From positions 1-54,551 of the forward strand of contig NZ_JAFIFQ010000022.1 in NCBI RefSeq assembly GCF_020831925.1: 54,551 nt of DNA, in the 5' to 3' direction. Origin of the DNA: Alkalimonas sp. (lineage in GTDB: Bacteria; Pseudomonadota; Gammaproteobacteria; Enterobacterales; Alteromonadaceae). Of the stretch, positions 47,295 to 54,551 are shown one piece after another. Numbering within the stretch: position 1 is the stretch's first letter; every line of letters starts with the position of its first letter. Under the pieces are notes generated by a model, which saw only the letters and a program-made list of their open reading frames with translations, did not search any database and was not told the origin of the DNA. The position numbers and the translations under genes were made by a program.

Positions 47295-48220
47295 GCCTGT
47301 TGCTCTGCTCACTACTCGCAACCAGCCAGCCAACACCTGTGCTACTCACCGGCACCTTGCAGTCGTCGGAGCGGCAAAATGTAGTCTCGCCGATGAGTGA
47401 TAATTGGCGGGTGCAGGTGCAGTGGTTAAAACCAGAAGATGAGTTGGTTCGCGCCGGAGAGTTGGTGGCGGTGTTTGATGCAGGCAGCCTGCAAAGCACC
47501 ATTGAGCGGCTCAAAACTCAGGTAGACACGGCCCGCGACCAACTGAATAAACTGCAATTACAGCATGATCTCACCGTGATGGAAGCGCGCTATGAATGGC
47601 AACGTCGCAGTTTGCTGCAACAAAAAGCGGGTATTGATGCCTCGGTGCCGCGTGCCAATTTAAGCGAGTACGATTACGAGCTGCACCAACTGGATTATCG
47701 CCGGGCAAAAACCGCCACCGAGCAAGCTCTCAAAGCGCTGCAGCTGGTTGAGGTTGCCCGTGATACCGAGCTGACCAAACAGCGGCTGCAAATTGAACAG
47801 CAACTGGGGGAGCTGCAAGATGCCGAGCAGCAGTTGTCGGCTATGAGCGTCACTGCCGAAGTGGATGGAGCTATTAGCTATGGCATGCACCCCTGGTATG
47901 GTACGCCGGTGTTTTCCGGCATGACCGCGCAACCGGGCTGGCTCATTGCTCAGGTGCATGCAAAAGATCAATTGCTGATTGAAGCCTGGGTGCATGAGGT
48001 CGACTTGCAAGCGTTGCAACAAGCCAGTCAATTCACCGCTCAGTTCGATAGTGCTCCAGACACCGAGTTCAAGGTAGAGCTGCAGGCACTCGCTCAACAA
48101 GGTGAGCGTCGACGGCAACTTGGTCAGGGGCTGTATTTCCGTGCAGAGTTTCATGCCGAACAGCTGCCCGTTGCAGATGCGCGTTTGGGGCTTGGCCTAT
48201 TAATTAAGGTGCAGCCATGA
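47282..48220 (+). CDS. Adaptor-like protein 1 of the second ABC system
   Basis: The 312-residue protein has a weak N-terminal export signal (ISLLLCSLLATSQP, no proper lipobox), then a barrel-sandwich half (LTGTLQSSERQNVVSPMSDNWRV). A coiled coil covers about residues 75-185, then come the second half (VTAEVDGAISYGMHP) and a barrel domain. It is shorter than usual MacA proteins and lacks the C-terminal membrane-proximal domain. FDAGSLQSTIERLKTQVD follows the common AxFDxxxL pattern also seen in the two next genes. It overlaps the ATPase (13 bases) and the next gene (4 bases). Confidence 0.82.
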   Translation: MSGISLLLCSLLATSQPTPVLLTGTLQSSERQNVVSPMSDNWRVQVQWLKPEDELVRAGELVAVFDAGSLQSTIERLKTQVDTARDQLNKLQLQHDLTVMEARYEWQRRSLLQQKAGIDASVPRANLSEYDYELHQLDYRRAKTATEQALKALQLVEVARDTELTKQRLQIEQQLGELQDAEQQLSAMSVTAEVDGAISYGMHPWYGTPVFSGMTAQPGWLIAQVHAKDQLLIEAWVHEVDLQALQQASQFTAQFDSAPDTEFKVELQALAQQGERRRQLGQGLYFRAEFHAEQLPVADARLGLGLLIKVQP

Positions 48221-49218
48221 GACTTCCCCATAGACTGCTACTGAGCATAACGCTCTGTTGGTCGCTGCTGGCTTGCCAAGCCGATACGCCCTCTCAACCT
48301 GAGGTACAGCGCCAGACCATCCGCGCCACTGGTCAGTTGTTTGCAGCCAGCAGCCAGCAAATTTCGCCCCCCAGTGTCAGTCGGATGTGGCAATACAATA
48401 TTCAGCGGATGGCTCCGGAGTCCAGTTTGGTAGCGGCTGGCGATATGGTGGTGGCCTTTGATGGCCAAACACTGGCGGAGCAGTTGCGCAACAAACAAAT
48501 GGAGCTGAGCAGCTTACGTCAGGAACAAAGCAACCAGTTGCAGCAAGATGAAGAACGGCATGAGGAACTGAAGCTGGAGTTGGCCGAACGCCTGATGGAC
48601 TATCAGCGTTTCCAGCGCCGGGCTGAAATCGTCGATCACTCGCGCTCTGCCAATGAGCGTGAAAAAGCCCGCATTGATTACACCATAGCGGCCAATCAGC
48701 ATACCCTGGCACAGTCTAGGCTCGAGTTTCATCAACAACAACGCCAGGTTGAGGCCCAGTTGCTGCAGTCCCGTATCAACCGGCTGCAATCAGAAATTAA
48801 TCAGTTGCAGCAAGAGCTTGCCAGCATGCAGGTTAGAGCTCCTTTTGATGGCATGGTCATTTACCTGCCCAATTTCCAGGGTGAGAAATCGGCCGTTGGT
48901 GACACCGTACAATTTGGTCACCCGGTGGCAGCGGTCAGCCAGCTGGATACCCTTAAAATCCGTGCCGAACTCGATGAGGTCGATATCCGCTTTGTTCGCC
49001 CTGGCCTACGGGTACAAATCACGCTGGATGCTTATCCCGATCGCAGCTTTTCTGGCCTGGTAGAAGAGCTATCCCCGTCAGTGCGCAATAAATCCAATCA
49101 GCAACTGAACCGGGTGGTGGACGCCACCATCCGCTTTGATGACTTGGATACCAGCATTATGCGCCCAGGCATGACGGCGCGTCTGACCATCCAGCTCAGC
49201 CGCAGGGAGGCATCATGA
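48217..49218 (+). CDS. Adaptor-like lipoprotein 2 of the second ABC system (HlyD family)
   Basis: In this 333-residue protein a lipoprotein signal with WSLLACQAD (cysteine about 20) replaces the transmembrane anchor. It shares the plan of the preceding gene: RATGQLFAASSQQISPPSV, FDGQTLAEQLRNKQMELSSL, a long coiled coil (about residues 85-205), then MQVRAPFDGMVIYLPNFQG and a beta-barrel (VDIRFVRPGLRVQITLDAYP). The VRAPFDGMV segment is the HlyD-family signature. It overlaps both neighbours by 4 bases. Confidence 0.88.
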   Translation: MRLPHRLLLSITLCWSLLACQADTPSQPEVQRQTIRATGQLFAASSQQISPPSVSRMWQYNIQRMAPESSLVAAGDMVVAFDGQTLAEQLRNKQMELSSLRQEQSNQLQQDEERHEELKLELAERLMDYQRFQRRAEIVDHSRSANEREKARIDYTIAANQHTLAQSRLEFHQQQRQVEAQLLQSRINRLQSEINQLQQELASMQVRAPFDGMVIYLPNFQGEKSAVGDTVQFGHPVAAVSQLDTLKIRAELDEVDIRFVRPGLRVQITLDAYPDRSFSGLVEELSPSVRNKSNQQLNRVVDATIRFDDLDTSIMRPGMTARLTIQLSRREAS

Positions 49219-50402
49219 TACCAAGAACCACAGGTGTGCTCGCCCTGCTACTGTGCCTGACCGCTTGTCAGACAGACAGCGATACCACCCCAGTACTGCA
49301 ACTCAAACCCCAGCCTTTCCTTCATCAGGTGCAGGCCGAAGGGGAGCTGATTGCGGTCAACTCCACCAGCATCAATGCGCCGCAAGCACAGGGACCACGG
49401 CTAATCGCGGAGATCCAAGCTGAATTTACCGAGTTACAACCTGGCGATCTGATTGTCCGCTTCGATGCTCGCCAGCTGCAACGCGATGAACGCACCGCCC
49501 AGCATGGCATTGCTACCATTGATTCCGAGCGCATGCAGCAACAAAGCCAGCAAGCATCAGAGCTCTCCAGTCTGGCGCTCAGCCAGGCTTTAGTGGGCCA
49601 GGAGTTTGGTTTTGCCGATCGATTCAGTATTGACGATGTGCAAATCCGCTCCCGACTGGAAATTCTGGATTCCTTACAAAACCGCGACTATCTGGAAGAA
49701 AAAAAGCAGTTTCTAACCTGGCAGCAAGACAGCTTTACCAGCAAGTCGGCCGGAGAACAGGAGCTGTTGCAGTTACGGCTTAATCAACAACAGACCTTGC
49801 TGGATACCGCACAAAGCGGCCTCAATGCCCTGGAAGTCCGAGCGCCTCATGCCGGCATTTTGCAGCTGGATAGTGACTGGCGCGGACAAAAAGCTGAAGT
49901 CGGCAGCATGGTGTTTCCTGGCCAGCGCATTGGCAGCTTGCCTGACTTGAGTTTACAGCACCTGAAACTTTATGTGATTGAGCACGAAGCGGCCGGCCTT
50001 GCCGTTGGCCAACCAGTCCAATTTGCCCTGGCTGCACACCCAGCCACGCAATTTACTGGCGAAGTGGTACGAGTCGGTCAGGTGGCACAGTCCAGACAGC
50101 GGCGTGACCCACGGCGTTATATCGAAGTAGAGGTAGCACCAGATGAACAATCGCCACTCTTTATGCCCGGCAGCCGTATTCTGGGTGAGATCCAGCTGGC
50201 CAGTGCCGATGCACTCTTGTTGGTACCACTGCAATCGTTGTTCAGCGAAGAAAATCAGCTCTATGTCTGGAAACGTAAAGGCAAACGCTTTTTACGACAG
50301 CCGGTGGAGATTGGCCAGAAGAGCCTGACGCATGCAGAAATTGTATCCGGGGTTCAGAGCGGCGATCGGATCGCCTTAACAGAGCCGGAGGCTGCACCAT
50401 GA
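49215..50402 (+). CDS. Adaptor-like lipoprotein 3 of the second ABC system (HlyD/MacA family)
   Basis: The 395-residue protein has the lipoprotein signal LALLLCLTACQTD (cysteine about 18). The same plan follows: VQAEGELIAVNSTSINAP, IVRFDARQLQRDERTAQ, a coiled coil (about residues 90-205), LEVRAPHAGILQLDSDW, a barrel, and a C-terminal membrane-proximal domain (LFSEENQLYVWKRKGKRFLR, VSGVQSGDRIALTEP). It is the most complete MacA-like member of the three. It overlaps the permease gene by 4 bases. Confidence 0.9.
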   Translation: MIPRTTGVLALLLCLTACQTDSDTTPVLQLKPQPFLHQVQAEGELIAVNSTSINAPQAQGPRLIAEIQAEFTELQPGDLIVRFDARQLQRDERTAQHGIATIDSERMQQQSQQASELSSLALSQALVGQEFGFADRFSIDDVQIRSRLEILDSLQNRDYLEEKKQFLTWQQDSFTSKSAGEQELLQLRLNQQQTLLDTAQSGLNALEVRAPHAGILQLDSDWRGQKAEVGSMVFPGQRIGSLPDLSLQHLKLYVIEHEAAGLAVGQPVQFALAAHPATQFTGEVVRVGQVAQSRQRRDPRRYIEVEVAPDEQSPLFMPGSRILGEIQLASADALLLVPLQSLFSEENQLYVWKRKGKRFLRQPVEIGQKSLTHAEIVSGVQSGDRIALTEPEAAP

Positions 50403-51634
50403 ACGGCACTATTTTAATTCGTGATACCCTGGCCGAGCTGGCCCAGCACAAACTGCGCACCTTTTTAACACTGCTGGGCATGATTTTTGGGGTCGGCGCC
50501 GTCATTGCCATGTTGAATATCGGTGAAGGAGCCGAGCGCGAAGCACTGAAAACCATCGAAACCATGGGACTGCGCAACCTGATTGTGGAAGGACGCAACT
50601 TTGATGAAACCACCTTGCTGGAACACCGCAAGCATTCGCTTGGTTTAACCCTTGGCGATGTGCAGGCTGCCATGGCCACCCTGCCTGATGTCACCGCCTT
50701 CAGTGCAGAGCGCACCATTGAACGTTATGCGATTATCAGTCACTTTGGTAAGAGTGATGGCGAAGCATCCGGGGTTAGCCCAAGCCACTTTGAACTGAGC
50801 AGTCTGCCGTTTACCCAGGGTAAGCCCTTTACCGAGCAACAAGATCGCTTGGCTGCGCCCGTCGCCGTGCTCGGCTCTGCCATGGCCAGGCAGCTCTTTC
50901 CCGCCGGCAACGCACTTGGCAACTACGTCAAAGTGAATCATGTCTGGCTGCAGGTTATTGGCGTACTGGACGAACCCTTTCAGGGTAGTCAGGACTTTCA
51001 GGGGGTAGAGCTTGGTGGTGAGCAAAATCAGTTGTTTATGCCACTGAATACCGCACAAAGTCGTTTTAGCAGCGGCCACTTAGCAGCCGAACTGGATGCC
51101 TTTCGCCTGCAACTGGCCGATGATGCAGATACCGCCGCCACAGCCCGGGCGCTGCAACACCTGTTGCAATACCGCCACAACGGCATTGATGATTACACCC
51201 TGATAGTACCAGCCGCTTTGCTGGCACAGCAAAAACAAACCCAGCAGATTTTTAATATTGTGATGTCCTGCGTGGCAGGAATTTCCCTGCTGGTTGGCGG
51301 CATTGGCATCATGAACATCATGCTGGCGACGGTACTGGAACGCACCAAAGAAATTGGCTTGCTCAGAGCCATTGGCGCCACCCGTAAAGACATCAAGGTA
51401 CAGTTTATCGCCGAAAGCTTCGCCATCGCTGTGGCGGGCGGTGTGCTTGGCATTGTGTTTGGCATTGTCTTGTCCGAGCTGATTGCGTTTTATTCTGGCT
51501 GGGCGGTCAGCTGGTCACTACCGGCTATCTTAATCTCTTTTAGCATCTGCGCTCTGATTGGGCTGGGTTTTGGTGTCTATCCAGCCATGCGTGCTGCTGA
51601 ACTGGACCCAATCACCGCGCTGCAAACGGATTAA
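50399..51634 (+). CDS. MacB-type ABC permease (second system)
   Basis: This 411-residue protein has the standard four-helix MacB plan. Helix 1 follows AQHKLRTFLTLLGMIFGVGAVIAML, then a periplasmic MacB_PCD domain (about residues 45-275), then three C-terminal helices with GGIGIMNIMLATVLERTKEIGLLRAIGATRKDI, the FtsX signature. MAELDPITALQTD-like AAELDPITALQTD ends the protein, as in many MacB permeases. Unlike the fused E. coli MacB, the ATPase is a separate protein. It ends the second operon. Confidence 0.95.
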   Translation: MNGTILIRDTLAELAQHKLRTFLTLLGMIFGVGAVIAMLNIGEGAEREALKTIETMGLRNLIVEGRNFDETTLLEHRKHSLGLTLGDVQAAMATLPDVTAFSAERTIERYAIISHFGKSDGEASGVSPSHFELSSLPFTQGKPFTEQQDRLAAPVAVLGSAMARQLFPAGNALGNYVKVNHVWLQVIGVLDEPFQGSQDFQGVELGGEQNQLFMPLNTAQSRFSSGHLAAELDAFRLQLADDADTAATARALQHLLQYRHNGIDDYTLIVPAALLAQQKQTQQIFNIVMSCVAGISLLVGGIGIMNIMLATVLERTKEIGLLRAIGATRKDIKVQFIAESFAIAVAGGVLGIVFGIVLSELIAFYSGWAVSWSLPAILISFSICALIGLGFGVYPAMRAAELDPITALQTD

Positions 51635-51713
51635 CGCCATGCCATCAAAATAACTTGCCAGAACGCCGATTCAGGTCTTAACTCAATCTATCGATATTCT
51701 GCTGGTTATTATT

Positions 51714-52430
51714 ATGCGTATCTTTCTGATATGTCTGAGTTTGTTTCTATTGCCGGCCCAAGCTAAGGTATTATGGCAGGACTTTCGCTTAACGTATTTG
51801 TATGGCGAAAACTACCGCATTGGCGACCCAACACGGCATGTGTTCACCATTGAACACGCCGCTAATACCAGCTGGGGTGATAATTTCTTTTTCCTGGACC
51901 ATATGCGCTTTAAGGATGGCACTCGCACCAACTATGCCGAACTACAACCGCGCTTTAGCCTGGGGAAAAACACCAGCGGCAACTACCAGTTTGGTCCGGT
52001 CAAAGATGTGCTGCTGGCAGCCCATATTGAAATGAGTAGCCTGGCCACCAATTATCTGTATGGTGCCGGCGTGGACTTAGCCGTGCCCGGTTTTCGCTTC
52101 GTGCAGGCCAATGTCTATCGGCGCAACAATGATAAGGTTGCCAACAACTGGCAGTTAACACTGGTCTGGGCCTACCCTTTTACCTTCGGTAAGCAGCAAT
52201 TCTTACTGGATGGCTTTATGGACTGGGCCAGTACCAGTGCCGATCAACGTGCCAATTTAAATCTTACCCCCCAATTAAAATGGCTTGCCAGCCCGTCTTT
52301 TGGCATGGAAAGTCAGTTGTGGCTTGGTATCGAGTATGTCTTCTGGCGCAATAAATTTGGTATTGCCGACAGTCCTGCTTTCAGAAGTCATGAAAACAAT
52401 GTCAACCTGCTGGTGAAGTGGCACTTTTAG
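51714..52430 (+). CDS. Tsx/OmpK-family outer-membrane channel
   Basis: The 238-residue protein has a Sec signal ([14 protein letters not shown], cleavage after residue 17) and ends with NLLVKWHF, a terminal phenylalanine typical of outer-membrane barrels. Alternating strands, [15 protein letters not shown] at the start and [21 protein letters not shown], fit the Tsx nucleoside-channel/OmpK family. Nucleoside transport is possible but cannot be read directly. It follows the ABC operon by 79 bases; no terminator is obvious in that gap. Its tail overlaps nothing and the chemoreceptor starts 17 bases later. Confidence 0.85.
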   Translation: MRIFLICLSLFLLPAQAKVLWQDFRLTYLYGENYRIGDPTRHVFTIEHAANTSWGDNFFFLDHMRFKDGTRTNYAELQPRFSLGKNTSGNYQFGPVKDVLLAAHIEMSSLATNYLYGAGVDLAVPGFRFVQANVYRRNNDKVANNWQLTLVWAYPFTFGKQQFLLDGFMDWASTSADQRANLNLTPQLKWLASPSFGMESQLWLGIEYVFWRNKFGIADSPAFRSHENNVNLLVKWHF

Positions 52431-52447
52431 CCAACTTGAGGTCTCTT

Positions 52448-54103
52448 ATGCAAGCTTTATCCATCAAACAAAAGATCATGGTACTGGCTATTCTGCCAGT
52501 GTTGCTGTTGGCTCTGATTCTGACCTGGCAATCCATTCGTCAGGCCAGAGCTATTGCCGACATGAGCATTACCCAAATGCAAGCGTCCCTGTTTGCCGAG
52601 CGACGGGCGCAACTTGATGCCTTTTTAGAGCTGGCCATCACCGCCAGTGCCACGGCTCCTGATGAAGCAAGCCGCAAACGGATCCTGCGGCAATTGCGTT
52701 ACGAGCAAGGGGAAAACTACTTTTTCGTTTACGATACGCAAGGCGTTCAGGTAGTCAGTGCCGACAACCCTGCACGGGAAGGGCAAAACTTCTACAACAG
52801 CACCACACCGGATGGCCGCCATTTGGTCAGAGAATACATTCAGGCAGCACAGCGTGGTGGTGATTATGTCGAATACAACTGGCCCAGAGTTGGTAGCTCA
52901 GTCCCAGCCCCTAAGCTGGCGAAAGCTATGCTGGTTCCTGGTACCAATTGGGTGTTGGCTACAGGTTTTTACATTGACGATCTCAATGAACAGCTGGCAA
53001 CCCTGCAACAGCAAACCAACCGACAGGTGCAAGCGGGCACTTTTCAACTTAGCCTGATTGCACTCCTGCTGCTGGCGGCCATGATTGCACTCGGCCTGAC
53101 GCTGGCACGTAGTATTCTTGGACCACTTGCTCAGGCAGTCCAGGCAATGAAAGAGATTGCGCAAGGTGATGGAGATTTAACACAGCGGCTGGATGACCAA
53201 GGGCATGAACTCGGTGAGCTTTCGCACGCTTTTAATGAGTTTGCCGCTCAGGTGGCTGAGCTGGTCACCAATATCCGCAGCTCGGTCAATAGCCTGAGCG
53301 AATCCGGCGAGTCACTATCCGGGCTAATGCATCAGGCCGAGCAAGGGGTACAACGACAGCACAGTGAAAGTGACCAGGTAGCCACTGCTATGCATGAAAT
53401 GGCGACCACGGCTCAGGATGTTGCCAGCAGTGCCAGCAATGCAGCTCATGCAGCCAACGATGCTGATAGCCAGGTGCGTAAGGCCGCTGTCACCTTGCAA
53501 AATGCCATTGAAGTCATTCATGGCCTTGAAAAGCAAGTACAGACTGGTGTGGAGGTGATCAGCCGGGTTGGTACTGAGTCTCAAGGCATTGGTGGTGTGG
53601 TCGAAGTCATCCGCGGCATCGCGGAACAAACCAACCTGCTGGCTCTGAATGCGGCCATTGAAGCAGCCCGGGCCGGTGAGCAGGGTCGTGGTTTTGCCGT
53701 GGTTGCCGATGAAGTACGGACTCTTGCAGCCAGAACCTCGACCAGCACGCAGGAAATCAACGATATGATTGGCCGGCTGCAGCAAGGCGCTAAAGAAGCG
53801 GTATCGGCCATCGATCAGATCAAAGAAGGCAGTCAGCATACCGTGACTGAAGCATCCAAGGTGGATGAAGCCCTGCGCGAAATCCAGGGGGCGGTCAGTA
53901 CCATCAATGATATGAACAACCAAATCGCCAGTGCCGCCGAAGAGCAAACCACCGTCTCGGAAACCATCAACCAGAATGTGCATGCCATTGTTGCGATTGC
54001 GCAGGAAACGGCTGAAGGGACCAGTCAGGCGGTAACGATCAGTGAGCAGTTGGCAGCACTGGCGACCGAGCTGGATCAACTGATATCGCGGTACAAAACC
54101 TGA
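52448..54103 (+). CDS. Methyl-accepting chemotaxis protein with a single Cache domain
   Basis: The start [13 protein letters not shown] follows TTGAGG and gives 551 residues. There are transmembrane helices at about residues 12-32 and 205-228. A periplasmic single Cache 2-type domain lies between ([31 protein letters not shown]). After this come a HAMP domain and a signalling domain with the hairpin tip [35 protein letters not shown]. It senses an unknown small molecule and signals to CheA. No terminal CheR-binding pentapeptide is visible. Confidence 0.95.
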   Translation: MQALSIKQKIMVLAILPVLLLALILTWQSIRQARAIADMSITQMQASLFAERRAQLDAFLELAITASATAPDEASRKRILRQLRYEQGENYFFVYDTQGVQVVSADNPAREGQNFYNSTTPDGRHLVREYIQAAQRGGDYVEYNWPRVGSSVPAPKLAKAMLVPGTNWVLATGFYIDDLNEQLATLQQQTNRQVQAGTFQLSLIALLLLAAMIALGLTLARSILGPLAQAVQAMKEIAQGDGDLTQRLDDQGHELGELSHAFNEFAAQVAELVTNIRSSVNSLSESGESLSGLMHQAEQGVQRQHSESDQVATAMHEMATTAQDVASSASNAAHAANDADSQVRKAAVTLQNAIEVIHGLEKQVQTGVEVISRVGTESQGIGGVVEVIRGIAEQTNLLALNAAIEAARAGEQGRGFAVVADEVRTLAARTSTSTQEINDMIGRLQQGAKEAVSAIDQIKEGSQHTVTEASKVDEALREIQGAVSTINDMNNQIASAAEEQTTVSETINQNVHAIVAIAQETAEGTSQAVTISEQLAALATELDQLISRYKT

Positions 54104-54139
54104 TAAGATTGTGACATTCGATCTTTTCTGGAAAAATGT

Positions 54140-54551
54140 ATGGGCATCCAGCATCAGTGTATTTGGCAGCAGGCAGCGCACAATGCCTTTACCGATCTGA
54201 TCCACTTTCACCGTACCTTCTGGTGCGTGTTTCGGGAAGGCAGTGCCCATATCTCGCCGGACGGGCAATTCCGTATCCTGCGCTCACTGGATGGGGTGCA
54301 CTGGCTTAGCACAGCGGTTATTCAGCTGCCGGATGCCGATTTGCGCGATGCCAAATTTAGTATTTTGCCAGATGGCCGGCTAATGCTTTATGGTGCCGGC
54401 GCTTTGCATGACCGCAGTCAGCAAAGCCACCAAAGCTATGCCTGGGTTTCCGACGATGGCCTGCACTGGTCAGAAGCTGTCCCCATAGGCGAGCCAAACA
54501 TCTGGATCTGGCGGCTAAGCTGGCATCAGCAGCAAGGCTTGGCTATTGGCT
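54140..54551 (+). CDS. Sialidase/BNR-repeat-like protein (3' truncated)
   Basis: The frame is open from the ATG at 54140 (MGIQHQCIWQQAAHNAF) to the window end: 137 codons. Two Asp-box-like segments, ILRSLDGVHWLST and AWVSDDGLHWSEAVP, are spaced as in beta-propeller sialidase-like proteins, and FHRTFWCVFREGSAH resembles their first blade with the arginine. There is no signal peptide, so it may be cytoplasmic. True sialidase activity cannot be judged from the first third. Confidence 0.7.
   Translation, partial: MGIQHQCIWQQAAHNAFTDLIHFHRTFWCVFREGSAHISPDGQFRILRSLDGVHWLSTAVIQLPDADLRDAKFSILPDGRLMLYGAGALHDRSQQSHQSYAWVSDDGLHWSEAVPIGEPNIWIWRLSWHQQQGLAIG

Noticed and set aside
53324-54268. Long minus-strand reading frame (314 codons) opposite the chemoreceptor
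   Set aside because: It is antisense to the strongly conserved signalling domain, has no family similarity and no ribosome site; it is a shadow of GC-rich coding DNA.

Overview
The window reads as chromosomal DNA of a gammaproteobacterium, most likely from the Alteromonadales in the Rheinheimera/Alishewanella/Arsukibacterium neighbourhood. Several arrangements support this: rhlB-gppA back to back with trxA-rho, lexA divergent from plsB, ubiE-ubiJ-ubiB-tatABC, a caa3-type cytochrome oxidase cluster with SURF1 and a DUF2909 gene, and MetJ-like operators. The genus is inferred from gene content only. I see no rRNA, tRNA, CRISPR array, insertion sequence or phage gene.

Layout. 1-795: end of a polysaccharide deacetylase. 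866-9129: aa3/caa3 cytochrome c oxidase in two minus-strand operons. One is ctaC-ctaD-cox11-ctaE (structural subunits and a CuB chaperone); the other is SURF1-unknown-ctaA-ctaB-sco (assembly, haem A synthesis and CuA loading). A small plus-strand DUF2909 gene lies between them. 9457-14377: lexA with two tandem SOS boxes, plsB, tesB, an EVE-domain protein and a small unknown. 14447-17508: a DUF885 lipoprotein and a diguanylate cyclase. 17601-25036: a long plus-strand run, ubiE-ubiJ-ubiB-tatA-tatB-tatC-unknown-tatD-diguanylate cyclase-hemB, with almost no gaps. 25039-29142 (minus): unknown membrane protein, two GNAT proteins, gppA, rhlB. 29246-32229 (plus): trxA, rho and a serine-hydrolase lipoprotein. 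32198-33952 (minus): deoA and cdd.

34048-46499 is a methionine salvage locus. A YbdL/MtnE-like aminotransferase, a YafV/MtnU-like omega-amidase and a small unknown lipoprotein run leftward, and mtnB-mtnC-mtnD run rightward from the same intergenic region. mtnA and mtnK diverge from a second region further right. Both intergenic regions carry MetJ-box-like sequences, one with a perfect AGACGTCT. Together these genes convert methylthioribose back to methionine.

The salvage locus is split in two by the most interesting part of the window (38902-44174). This holds a 63-residue peptide with a Sec-type leader and six cysteines, a strong hairpin, a 165-residue exported protein I cannot assign, then a HlyD/MacA-like adaptor, a MacB-type ATPase, a 789-residue double-FtsX permease and a rho-independent terminator. 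It looks like a dedicated system for a disulfide-rich secreted mini-protein, in the way MacAB-TolC exports the Sec-delivered heat-stable enterotoxin II of E. coli. Right of mtnK lies a second, unrelated MacB-type operon (46614-51634): one ATPase, three consecutive adaptor-like proteins (two of them lipoproteins) and a classical MacB-type permease.

The right end holds a Tsx/OmpK-like outer-membrane protein, a Cache-HAMP chemoreceptor and the start of a sialidase/BNR-like protein that runs off the window.
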